DNA of 7,383 nt, from positions 1 to 7,383 of the forward strand of contig JACMIS010000532.1 of NCBI GenBank assembly GCA_014381035.1, read 5' to 3'. Each line of letters begins with the position of its first letter. Position 1 is the stretch's first letter. Of this stretch, positions 1-6,184 are shown one piece after another. Made by a program: the position numbers and the translations under genes. This DNA comes from Armatimonadota bacterium (GTDB lineage: Bacteria > Armatimonadota > Armatimonadia > Armatimonadales > Armatimonadaceae). The notes below the pieces were generated by a model, which saw only the letters and a program-made list of their open reading frames with translations, ran no database searches and was not told the DNA's origin.

Positions 1-15
1 ATCATGCAATCAGAC

Positions 16-55
16 GAATGGGTGGTTTGGTGATTGGGTAGTTGGGTGAATGGGT
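16..55 (+). repeat. Five tandem G-rich octamers (NNNTGGGT type)
   Basis: Five consecutive 8-base units occupy these positions: GAATGGGT, GGTTTGGT, GATTGGGT, AGTTGGGT and GAATGGGT. The first and last are identical and the second is the most degenerate. The array carries four GGG runs (20-22, 36-38, 44-46, 52-54) with GG pairs between them, so a G-quadruplex on the plus strand is conceivable. Its last part is also the left arm of the hairpin at 29-93. The repeat itself is read directly from the sequence; any structure or function is inference. Confidence 0.85.
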
Positions 56-93
56 TCGCGGTCCGAACCCATTCACCCAACTACCCAATCACC
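29..93. repeat. Perfect 30-bp inverted repeat with 5-base loop
   Basis: Bases 29-58 are the exact reverse complement of bases 64-93, separated by the 5 bases 59-63. The right arm is therefore a run of C-rich octamers complementary to the G-rich ones. The right arm ends one base before the AGGAG ribosome-binding site of the PhyH gene, so in a transcript starting upstream the hairpin would sit directly against the ribosome-binding site. There is no T-tract on the plus strand after it, so it does not look like an intrinsic terminator. It could be a dispersed genomic repeat, an mRNA-stabilising or translation-controlling element, or a replication/recombination by-product. Confidence 0.9.
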
Positions 94-94
94 C

Positions 95-99
95 AGGAG
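95..99 (+). promoter_or_regulatory. Ribosome-binding site fixing the PhyH start
   Basis: AGGAG lies 6 bases before ATG 106 and 9 bases before the in-frame ATG 109. It decides the start: the reading frame stays open back to a TTG at 34, but that extension would translate the hairpin arms and has no ribosome-binding site. Confidence 0.8.
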
Positions 100-105
100 T
101 TTCCC

Positions 106-933
106 ATGATGCCCTCCGCGCTTGATAATTACCTGTTTGACCTGAATGGCTATCTGATCCTGCGTAACGCGGTGGACCCGGCGCACGTCGCCGAACTCAA
201 CGACGTGCTGACTGCATTTCCCGCGCTTGAATACGGCGACTGGTACGGCAATGTCGTACGACTCGACGAGCACGGTCCCGCGGGATGCGAACTGCAAAAC
301 ATCGTGGAAGGCGGCGAACCGTTCGAGCGGCTGATTGACCATCCAGCGTGGATCGGGCACATGCGCCATTATTGCGGCGAGGAAAACACCTATGTCGAAG
401 GGCTGTTCATTGACGAGACTTTCGCCTCGCTTCGTAAATCCGGCGGTTATTTCCCGCTCCATTCCGGGGGATTCGCGGGCATCGTGCGCAACCAGTACCG
501 GTTTGTCGGTGGCAAATTTCGGTGCGGGCAGGTGAATATTCTCCTTGCTTTGACCGACATCGGTCCGGGTGACGGCGGAACGATTGTGATTCCGGGCTCG
601 CATAAGGCAAACCTGCCGCACCCGACGGCGGTCGGTGCGGAGGGCGGCGATATCGGGCGCATCGACGGAATCCCCGGCGCGATGGAAGTACATTTAAACA
701 AGGGGGACGCACTGCTTTTCGTGGACGCCATCGCGCACGGTAGCAGTTCGCGCACCAATCCCGGCGAACGGCGCGTCGTGATCTACCGCTATGGTCCGTC
801 GTGGGGGAGTTCGTACCGCGGCTTCCGGTACTCTGACGAGTTGCTGGAACGCCTGACGCCGGAGCGGCGCAAGATCCTGCAACCGGTCGCACCCCGTTTA
901 TCCCCGTCGCAACTGGCGAAAATCGGACACTGA
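106..933 (+). CDS. PhyH-family Fe(II)/2-oxoglutarate-dependent dioxygenase-like protein
   Basis: The protein has 275 residues, usual for the phytanoyl-CoA dioxygenase (PhyH) family of cupin-fold non-haem iron enzymes. These couple 2-oxoglutarate decarboxylation to hydroxylation of small molecules in the cytoplasm. Family marks are VNILLALTDIGPGDGG followed by TIVIPGSHK (residues 143-167), the GDALLF strand (200-205), the distal metal ligand His211, and Arg222/Arg223, placed where the family binds the 2-oxoglutarate carboxylate. The first metal His is best placed at His119 in PLHSGG. The residue two positions on is Gly121, whereas a canonical facial triad has Asp there. It is the first gene of an operon with the Rieske oxygenase 16 bp downstream. 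I use ATG 106 because of the AGGAG at 95-99. Family assignment is secure. Substrate is unknown, and hydroxylation versus another outcome is open. Confidence 0.88.
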   Translation: MMPSALDNYLFDLNGYLILRNAVDPAHVAELNDVLTAFPALEYGDWYGNVVRLDEHGPAGCELQNIVEGGEPFERLIDHPAWIGHMRHYCGEENTYVEGLFIDETFASLRKSGGYFPLHSGGFAGIVRNQYRFVGGKFRCGQVNILLALTDIGPGDGGTIVIPGSHKANLPHPTAVGAEGGDIGRIDGIPGAMEVHLNKGDALLFVDAIAHGSSSRTNPGERRVVIYRYGPSWGSSYRGFRYSDELLERLTPERRKILQPVAPRLSPSQLAKIGH

Positions 934-949
934 AGAAAGGACCGGTCCC

Positions 950-2185
950 ATGACACGTCTGACACCGACCATCGAGGAGATCGTCACCCGGCAACGCACC
1001 GGATTCTCGCTGGAAAGCGAACTGTACTGCGATCCCCGCGCCCATCAACTCGACCTGGAAGCGGTCTGGTTTAAGCACTGGTTGTACGCCGGTCACGCCG
1101 TGCAGATCCCAAAGCCGGGCGACTACTTTCTGTACGAGATCGGCAATGAATCGGTGATTATTGTACGGGGCGACGACAACCAGGTCCGCGCCTTTGCCAA
1201 CGTTTGCCGACACCGGGGATCGCGGCTCTGCACGGAAGAAGCCGGGTGCGTGAAGCGGATCGTCTGCCCGTATCACCAGTGGGTGTATGACAGAGACGGC
1301 ACACTGCTTTCGGCGAAACTGATGGACCAGGGGTTCGAGACCAAAGGCTACGGCTTGCGTCCGGTGCATCTGCGGGCGTTACCGGGTGGGTTTCTGTTCG
1401 TCTGTTTTGCGGGGGAACCGCCCCCGTTCGACGATTTCGCCGAAAAGGTCGCGCCGCATCTCGCGTGCTATGATTTGGGAAATCTGATGGTCGGCGCGAC
1501 GGCGCGGTACACGGTTCGCGCCAACTGGAAACTGATGGCGGAAAACTTCCGTGAGTGTTACCACTGCGGCGTCGGGCACCCCGAATACTGCCAGATCATC
1601 CCCGGTTCGAACATGACGGGGGATACGAAACGTGCCTCGGAATACAAGCAGGCGAAACTGCGCGAATGGGCGGCGAAGGGCGTGCCGACGCAGTCGATCA
1701 ACTTCGATCCCGGCGTGTACCGCTATTGTGAGCGATACCCTTACGGCGAAAACTGCGTGACCATGAGTCTGGACGGCAAACCGGTCGCGGCACCGATTTT
1801 ATCCGCGAAAGACCGGGCGGTAGGCGACATCGGGGCGTTTTCAATTGTGCAGTATCCGAACTTCTGGCTCGACATCAACCCGGATTACGCGTGGACGATG
1901 CGGATCACGCCGCTCGCCGCAGACACGTGCGACGTGTCGCTCCACTGGCTGGTGCGTGCCGGGCAGGAAGCAGAACGCGATTTCGATGTGGCGCGACTGA
2001 TGGCGTTCTGGAAAACCACCGGTGAACAGGACTGGAAACTGTGCGAGGATACCCAGGCGGGTGTGAAATCGCGCTTCTACCAACCGTTCCCGTATGCGGC
2101 GGTGGACAGCGGTCCCTCGCAATTCGAGGCATGGTATCTCGCCGAGGCGCGGAAGTATCTTTCGGAAAATCCATCGCATTCTTGA
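950..2185 (+). CDS. Rieske non-haem iron oxygenase, alpha subunit (quaternary-amine-like)
   Basis: This 411-residue protein is a full-length Rieske-type oxygenase large subunit. The N-terminal Rieske domain binds a [2Fe-2S] cluster through Cys86-x-His88 and Cys106-x2-His109. The C-terminal catalytic domain has the mononuclear iron ligands His205 and His210 in ENFRECYHCGVGHPE (198-212), with Asp361 the likely third ligand in EQDWKLCED. Glu202 occupies the position that bridges cluster and iron; most ring hydroxylases have Asp there, while carnitine monooxygenase CntA has Glu. With the ECYHC pattern, this points to the group containing CntA, glycine-betaine demethylase GbcA and stachydrine demethylase. 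The enzyme needs a reductase, and none is encoded in the window. AAGGA at 937-941 is 8 bases before the ATG, and the gene follows the PhyH gene by 16 bp. The class is confident; the substrate is inference. Confidence 0.92.
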   Translation: MTRLTPTIEEIVTRQRTGFSLESELYCDPRAHQLDLEAVWFKHWLYAGHAVQIPKPGDYFLYEIGNESVIIVRGDDNQVRAFANVCRHRGSRLCTEEAGCVKRIVCPYHQWVYDRDGTLLSAKLMDQGFETKGYGLRPVHLRALPGGFLFVCFAGEPPPFDDFAEKVAPHLACYDLGNLMVGATARYTVRANWKLMAENFRECYHCGVGHPEYCQIIPGSNMTGDTKRASEYKQAKLREWAAKGVPTQSINFDPGVYRYCERYPYGENCVTMSLDGKPVAAPILSAKDRAVGDIGAFSIVQYPNFWLDINPDYAWTMRITPLAADTCDVSLHWLVRAGQEAERDFDVARLMAFWKTTGEQDWKLCEDTQAGVKSRFYQPFPYAAVDSGPSQFEAWYLAEARKYLSENPSHS

Positions 2186-2211
2186 CGGAACCGGTAGTGA
2201 CTTCTTACAAT
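2182..2211 (+). promoter_or_regulatory. Sigma-70-like promoter TTGACG-N18-TACAAT
   Basis: A -35 box TTGACG (2182-2187) and a -10 box TACAAT (2206-2211) are separated by 18 bases. The -35 box overlaps the TGA stop of the Rieske gene. A start near 2218 would give a leader of about 22 bases before ATG 2240. The -10 hexamer is identical to that of the promoter before pckG in this window, which supports both calls. It probably transcribes the small secreted-peptide gene independently of the oxygenase operon. Confidence 0.65.
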
Positions 2212-2239
2212 GCTCGAAATGTTGCAAGGAGAATCAGTC

Positions 2240-2443
2240 ATGCGTTTTACCGCCGCAGTCGCCGCGTTGTTTGTTGTTGGGGCGTCCGTCGCTCCTGTCG
2301 TTGCTGGGGATGACAAGCCGCAAGCCACGAACGTGATCATCTACCCGAACACCGGGCTAACGGCGGCGACCGAAATGGAAAAGTATGTCCCGGCATCCAC
2401 CAAGGTAGCAACCGGCAGGTCCACTCCGTCGGGAATGCTGTGA
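2240..2443 (+). CDS. Small secreted peptide, possibly frameshifted
   Basis: This short reading frame encodes 67 residues and I do not recognise the family. AAGGAGA at 2226-2232 lies 7 bases before the ATG, and a near-consensus promoter lies just upstream, so initiation is well supported. Residues 1 to about 23 look like a signal peptide: Arg2, a hydrophobic stretch, then an Ala-rich end at PVVAGD, suggesting export. After about residue 60 the composition changes and the frame stops at TGA 2441. The frame one base back reads on from about 2416 as QVHSVGNAVNELLGPFLAPYPDK to TAG 2485-2487, which looks more protein-like than the annotated tail. A single-base deletion near 2415-2420 would join the two into a product of about 83 residues. 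It may thus be a recent pseudogene, a sequencing error, or a genuine short peptide. Confidence 0.5.
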   Translation: MRFTAAVAALFVVGASVAPVVAGDDKPQATNVIIYPNTGLTAATEMEKYVPASTKVATGRSTPSGML

Positions 2444-2646
2444 ACGAACTGCTCGGTCCGTTCCTCGCCCCGTACCCGGATAAATAGGTGGCGTGGTTTT
2501 GAAACAGCGACATCGCACAACAATCTTCCCAGAACATTCGTGTATTCATGTTTGCTCGGTTATCGGGATGAAACCGACGCAGTAACGGATTAGGCGGGGA
2601 ATCGGGTATCCTTGGTTCTACTCTCCATAAACAAAGGATGCTCCTA

Positions 2647-2931
2647 ATGGCAACGTATCAGGTTCGGTATTGGTTTGAAACCAGCTCACGCGACAAATCC
2701 GGCGAGCAGATCACGGAAATCATCGAGTCCGACTCGCCGCATGCGGTTGCGAAGCGCGTGCAGGATTTTTTAAAGGGGGATTCGTTCACGATAACGCCGT
2801 CTTTCGGACCGGCGACGAGCGGCATCGTCGTCGTCAACACCAGCCATGTCCGGTATGTCGAAGTCATCCCCTCGCAAACACCGGGAGCGATCTCCACGGC
2901 TTACGTGACCGACGCGACGAATCTGCGGTAA
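2647..2931 (+). CDS. Hypothetical 94-residue protein
   Basis: I do not recognise this protein. It is small and cytoplasmic in appearance, with no signal peptide or membrane segment. The pattern suggests a strand (TYQVRYWFE), a helix (SPHAVAKRVQDFL), a strand (FTITPSF), then a strand pair ending in VVVNTSHVRYVEVIPS. The last part, an Asn-x-x-x-Val-x-x-Val-Glu arrangement, resembles the C-terminal strands of several small DUFs but is not diagnostic. ATG 2647 is preferred over ATG 2638 because AAAGGA (2633-2638) is 8 bases before it and overlaps the earlier ATG. The 160 bases between the frameshifted tail and this gene (2488-2646) hold only a weak inverted repeat (TCGGTT at 2556-2561 with AACCGA at 2572-2577) and no convincing promoter boxes. 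The downstream TIGR03790 gene begins 60 bp later on the same strand, so co-transcription is possible. Confidence 0.65.
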   Translation: MATYQVRYWFETSSRDKSGEQITEIIESDSPHAVAKRVQDFLKGDSFTITPSFGPATSGIVVVNTSHVRYVEVIPSQTPGAISTAYVTDATNLR

Positions 2932-2954
2932 AGAAGCGGGTGCGCGGAACCTTT

Positions 2955-3020
2955 GGCGCGAAGCACGGCGTAAGCAAGACGGTGACTCCTTATGCCGTGG
3001 CGTAAACGCGACTTCGCGCC
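2955..3020 (+). promoter_or_regulatory. Hairpin burying the start codon of the TIGR03790 gene
   Basis: Bases 2965-2974 pair with 2989-2998 over 10 bp, including one G-U pair. The right arm CTTATGCCGT contains the ATG at 2992-2994. The 14-base loop (2975-2988) contains the weak ribosome-binding site GGTGA (2981-2985). A second 9-bp perfect pairing, GGCGCGAAG (2955-2963) with CTTCGCGCC (3012-3020), can stack outside it across an asymmetric internal loop. The pairing is read directly; translational control is inference. Confidence 0.5.
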
Positions 3021-4191
3021 GTCGCTCCTTATTCTCTCGATCGTGCTGGTGGGTGCCGCATGGACCGCGATAGATGCGCGCCGTGCGCTGCAAACGTCCG
3101 CCAGAGTGGAAACGATCCCGACACGCGGCAACATCGCTCCCGAACAGCCGCGCCGCGTTCTCGTTGTCTTTAACGCCCAGTCGCCGGAATCGCGCACCCT
3201 CGCCGAGAACTACGCCGACGCCCGGAATATCCCGCGAACCAACCTTCTCCCGCTCGCGTGTCCGATGACCGAGGAATGCCTTCGTGCCGAGTACGAAAGC
3301 GCGATTCTTCCCTATATTCGGGAGCGCGTCAGCAACGATCCGGAGATCGCGTATATCGTGCTGATGCGCGGCGTGCCGTTTCGCTTCTCCGATTGGGGGA
3401 ACTTCGGCGGCTTTTCGGTGGATTCGGTGCTGACGACCTGCCTGATGACACTCCCGCCGCCCGCCGCGCCGAACGCCCCGCTGTCCGGAATGACGGCACC
3501 GCAACCGATGCGGCGACTGCGGAATCCTTACTTCGGCTCGAACGAACGGTTTGACCGGGAGCGATGGGGCGGAATGCTTCTCGTCTGTCGGCTCGACGGA
3601 CCAACGAACCCCGACGCGTTCCGCCCGGTGGAGTCGGGGCTGAACGCCAAGCCGGTACGCGGACCGTTCTATCTGCGGGATTCGTTCTGTATGAGCATGT
3701 GCGGCGGCAAGGACATGTTGCAGGGTAAGTCGCTCGAAACCGAGTATGTCACTCCCGCGAACAACCCGCTCGCGCCGCTGTATCAGGGGGAAGGTGGTCC
3801 GTACATGGCGCACTGGGGCGCGGGACCGCACGACACGCAATACTCCGACGCCAAATTCGCCAAGCTGCGCTTTCTGCCGGGGGGGATCTGCGATCTGACC
3901 TGGTCACTGAGTGCGCAGGGCTTACGGAAGCCGACCGCGAAAGCGGGGATCAATCTGCTCACCGCATATGCGGGCGCGGCGGGAGCGCACGGTTTCGTGT
4001 CGGAACCGTACTGTGATGCCATATCGCACTCGGAGATCGTCCTTGACCGGTACACGCACGGTTACAACTTAGCCGAATCGTTCTACATGGGGTCGCCGTA
4101 CCTGCACTGGAAAGACGTGGTACTGGGCGACCCGCTGTGTGCGCCGTATGCGGACACCGCGAAGCCGTCCGTGATAGCCGCTAAACGGTAG
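2992..4191 (+). CDS. TIGR03790 family protein, membrane-anchored or exported
   Basis: The protein has 399 residues. MPWRKRDF plus a hydrophobic stretch at residues 10-27 forms a signal peptide or signal anchor, so the body is outside the cytoplasmic membrane. Family marks are RRVLVVFNAQSPESRTLAENYADARNIP (54-81), YIVLMRGVPFR (121-131), FLPGGICDLTWS (294-305), and the C-terminal block GYNLAESFYMGSPYLHWKDVVLGDPLCAPYA (357-387). TIGR03790 is uncharacterised. As I recall its description, it is scattered across Cyanobacteria, Planctomycetes, Acidobacteria, Verrucomicrobia and Proteobacteria and found only in genomes with exosortase, the PEP-CTERM sorting enzyme. Nine cysteines are spread along the mature part. 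The ribosome-binding site is weak (GGTGA, 6 bases before ATG) and lies in a hairpin loop. The 3' end overlaps the opposing peptidase gene by 11 bp. Family is confident; function is unknown. Confidence 0.85.
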   Translation: MPWRKRDFAPSLLILSIVLVGAAWTAIDARRALQTSARVETIPTRGNIAPEQPRRVLVVFNAQSPESRTLAENYADARNIPRTNLLPLACPMTEECLRAEYESAILPYIRERVSNDPEIAYIVLMRGVPFRFSDWGNFGGFSVDSVLTTCLMTLPPPAAPNAPLSGMTAPQPMRRLRNPYFGSNERFDRERWGGMLLVCRLDGPTNPDAFRPVESGLNAKPVRGPFYLRDSFCMSMCGGKDMLQGKSLETEYVTPANNPLAPLYQGEGGPYMAHWGAGPHDTQYSDAKFAKLRFLPGGICDLTWSLSAQGLRKPTAKAGINLLTAYAGAAGAHGFVSEPYCDAISHSEIVLDRYTHGYNLAESFYMGSPYLHWKDVVLGDPLCAPYADTAKPSVIAAKR

Positions 4192-4942
4192 CCGCTTGTC
4201 GAGCATCGCGGAACGCCGGGACCAGCACCACGCGCCAGAGCATGAATGCCGCGACGCCGATCCACAGGATCGCCCAGACCGGCGCGGGGATCAGCGTCAT
4301 CCGCGCCATGTTCCCGGCGTCGGACTGCGTGACACCAGCGACCGATATGGTGAGCAATGTGTTGAGGTCGAACAGGGCGTTCAGGATACACTGCACGCCG
4401 AGGAACGACACCGCGAACGTCGCCGGCCGTTCGGGAAGCCGTAAGCCGCCAATGACGAGTGCGGCACTCAGCGCGATCCCGGCGACGACCGACAACCCGA
4501 AGTTGCCCACCTCCAGCGCGTTAGGCGGGCGCACCCAGCCAATAGTAATCAACCCTATCAGAACACCGGTCGCTAAGAGTAATGACTTCGCGGGAATCCC
4601 GCGTCGGAGTGCGGCGACGAGCAGGGCACCGAACAAGGTCGCGCCCAAATACCCCGCCGACGAGATCAGCAGACCGAAGCCACCCGCCGACCAGGTCACG
4701 CCGGAACCGTCCGGTCGGATGACGAGACTGTCGACATGACCGCCCGTGATCAGAGCCGCAAGCGCGTGGGCACCTTCGTGGATGAATGTTACGAACAGGC
4801 GGATCGGGTAGGTCACCCAACCGAGATAGGGCACGAAATAAAGTCCCGCGGTGATGAGCGCGGCGATGATCAGGTGTTGCAACGAGCGCAAACCGGGCAG
4901 GTTGTCCGGCTTGTCAAAAGTAGATGGCTTCGGGTACGACAT
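4181..4942 (-). CDS. M50B-like membrane zinc metallopeptidase
   Basis: This is a 253-residue integral membrane protein with about six hydrophobic segments. The zinc-binding HExxH motif is His55-Glu56-Gly-Ala-His59 (FIHEGAHALAALITGG, 53-68), inside a membrane segment as in site-2-protease-like peptidases. It is followed by SAGYLGATLFGALL (95-108), typical of the M50B-like Pfam family. Asp208 in QSDAGNMARMTLIP is the best candidate for the third zinc ligand. M50 enzymes cleave substrates within the membrane, but M50B-like members are largely uncharacterised and this substrate cannot be named. GGAGA on the minus strand is about 13 bases before the start, longer than usual, so initiation is less certain. 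It converges on the TIGR03790 gene with an 11-bp overlap of the two stop regions. Confidence 0.85.
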   Translation of the reverse strand: MSYPKPSTFDKPDNLPGLRSLQHLIIAALITAGLYFVPYLGWVTYPIRLFVTFIHEGAHALAALITGGHVDSLVIRPDGSGVTWSAGGFGLLISSAGYLGATLFGALLVAALRRGIPAKSLLLATGVLIGLITIGWVRPPNALEVGNFGLSVVAGIALSAALVIGGLRLPERPATFAVSFLGVQCILNALFDLNTLLTISVAGVTQSDAGNMARMTLIPAPVWAILWIGVAAFMLWRVVLVPAFRDARQAATV

Positions 4943-5172
4943 AGTTGGCGGAGATTCTCCTGATACTATTTACCGTATCGGTGTGGCAAGAGGTTCCCCG
5001 ATGCGAGGCGGCTCCCGCCGGGTTCTAAACACACCTGCGTCTTCAGTGCATTTGTCAGGTGCACTTACAGGATTGCCCTGCCACATCCGTCATAGTAAAC
5101 TGTAGGGCATGGTGAAAACATCGCAGGAACCGGGACAGCACGTTGCGTATGTGAGCCTCGGAGGCACGGTGG
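4943..5172. other. Divergent intergenic region with short dyads
   Basis: This spacer separates the minus-strand peptidase and the plus-strand ankyrin gene, so it should hold a promoter in each direction. Visible dyads are GGAGATTCTCC (4950-4960), GATAC with GTATC (4962-4966 and 4975-4979), and GGCGG-CTC-CCGCC (5007-5019). An imperfect tandem repeat, GTGCATTTGTCAG then GTGCACTTACAG, lies at about 5047-5071. None is long enough to name an operator. I see no RNA gene here. Confidence 0.45.
5073..5101 (+). promoter_or_regulatory. Candidate promoter of the ankyrin gene, TTGCCC-N17-TAAACT
   Basis: TTGCCC (5073-5078) and TAAACT (5096-5101) each match four of six sigma-70 consensus positions with ideal 17-base spacing. 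A start near 5108 would give a leader of about 65 bases before ATG 5173. This is weaker than the other two promoters called in this window and could be chance. Confidence 0.3.
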
Positions 5173-6174
5173 ATGGAAGCTGATAAAGACACCCGCAACA
5201 CGTTCATGGCTGATTTCGGGGGCCTGCGGAACGCGATCAAGAACCGAGACTTCGCGTACCTGGAGGCGCACGCGGACACCCCCCTCCACGTCGAAATGGG
5301 GCTGGTTCAAGCCGCTATCCTCGACGCGCCGGAAGTGATCGAGTATTTCCTGAGCAAGGGGGAGGACATCGACAACCAGCCCGAGGAAAGGAAGAAGAAC
5401 ACGCCGCTGATGCACGCGGCGGTGCACGGGTCGCGGGATGCAGTGCGCTTTCTGCTGGAGCACGGCGCAAACCCGCACCTCACGAACGCGAACGGCGAGA
5501 CCGCGCTCGACCGGGCGGAGGGCGAGAGGAAACATCAGGTCATCGCAGCGTTCCGGGAGATCGGCATGGAGCCGAGCCTGGTCTACCTGTCGGAGCACGA
5601 CTACCCGGTGCTGCTGGAGCGGCTGCGGTCGCCCGATATGCCCCTCATTGACCGTTGGGGGCGCAGCGTCATCCCCGAACTGATCCTTAAGAAGAAATAC
5701 GAACTGGCGAAGAGCCTGCTCGAAACGCGGGGCGGGATCAACACGCCGGGCAAGGACGGGATTACCTGCCTTCACGCCGCGATCATGCGCAAAAAGGCGG
5801 ATCTGGCGCGGTACTTATTGGAAAACGGGGCCGACCCCAACTGCGCAGGGAGCGAGTTCTTCGACGAGATGCCCCTGATCCTGTCAATCAACCTGCGGGT
5901 GTCCGCCCTGCTACCTCTGTTGGTGCAACAGTTCGGAGCGGACGTGAACGTGGTTGACCCTTACGTCTCCACGCCGATCATCCATGCGATCCGCCTCCCA
6001 TCGGCGAAGTACGTACGCTTCCTACTGGACAACGGAGCGGACCCACAAATCGGGCGGAACCCGCTGGGGCGCGACGACGCCGAGGTGGGCAAAGGCGCGT
6101 GGGAGACGGCGAAGAAATACGGCAACAAGGATATCGTCTGCATCTTGAGCGATTATTTCCCGGCGACTCTATAA
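5173..6174 (+). CDS. Ankyrin-repeat protein
   Basis: The 333-residue protein is built almost entirely of ankyrin repeats, helix-loop-helix units that bind other proteins. There is no signal peptide or membrane segment, so it is probably cytoplasmic. Clear repeats are at about 75-107 (NTPLMHAAVHGSRDAVRFLLEHGANPH), 195-227 (TCLHAAIMRKKADLARYLLENGADPN) and 265-297 (TPIIHAIRLPSAKYVRFLLDNGADP). Degenerate ones lie at about 42-74, 108-131, 160-194, 230-262 and 303-330. GGAGG at 5160-5164 is 8 bases before the ATG; Met12 has no ribosome-binding site. By hand count it uses GAG for 16 of 24 glutamates, against 9 of 26 in the Rieske gene, so its codon use differs from at least that neighbour, which may reflect different ancestry. 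It faces no obvious partner gene, so the binding target is unknown. Confidence 0.85.
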   Translation: MEADKDTRNTFMADFGGLRNAIKNRDFAYLEAHADTPLHVEMGLVQAAILDAPEVIEYFLSKGEDIDNQPEERKKNTPLMHAAVHGSRDAVRFLLEHGANPHLTNANGETALDRAEGERKHQVIAAFREIGMEPSLVYLSEHDYPVLLERLRSPDMPLIDRWGRSVIPELILKKKYELAKSLLETRGGINTPGKDGITCLHAAIMRKKADLARYLLENGADPNCAGSEFFDEMPLILSINLRVSALLPLLVQQFGADVNVVDPYVSTPIIHAIRLPSAKYVRFLLDNGADPQIGRNPLGRDDAEVGKGAWETAKKYGNKDIVCILSDYFPATL

Positions 6175-6184
6175 AATTCAAAGT

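Noticed and set aside
16..95. CRISPR array or terminator reading of the octamer hairpin
   Set aside because: The repeat unit is 8 bases with no spacers, and there is no T-tract after the stem on the plus strand.
34..105. N-terminal extension of the PhyH protein from a TTG at 34
   Set aside because: It would translate the hairpin arms, has no ribosome-binding site and adds no family sequence; ATG 106 has AGGAG 6 bases upstream.
407..1369. Minus-strand open frame of 320 codons
   Set aside because: It lies antisense to the PhyH and Rieske genes, both with clear family motifs; its translation is Arg-rich and low in recognisable structure, as expected of a shadow frame in GC-rich DNA.
2770..3840. 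Minus-strand open frame of 356 codons
   Set aside because: It is antisense to the 94-residue gene and the TIGR03790 gene, Arg/His-rich with no domain; a codon-bias shadow.
4963..4989. Minus-strand promoter for the M50B-like gene (TTGCCA and TAGTAT)
   Set aside because: The spacing is only 15 bases and the predicted start would fall on the ribosome-binding site, leaving a leader of about 14 bases.
5065..5775. Minus-strand open frame of 236 codons
   Set aside because: It overlaps the ankyrin gene, whose repeats are unambiguous, and has no motif or ribosome-binding site of its own.
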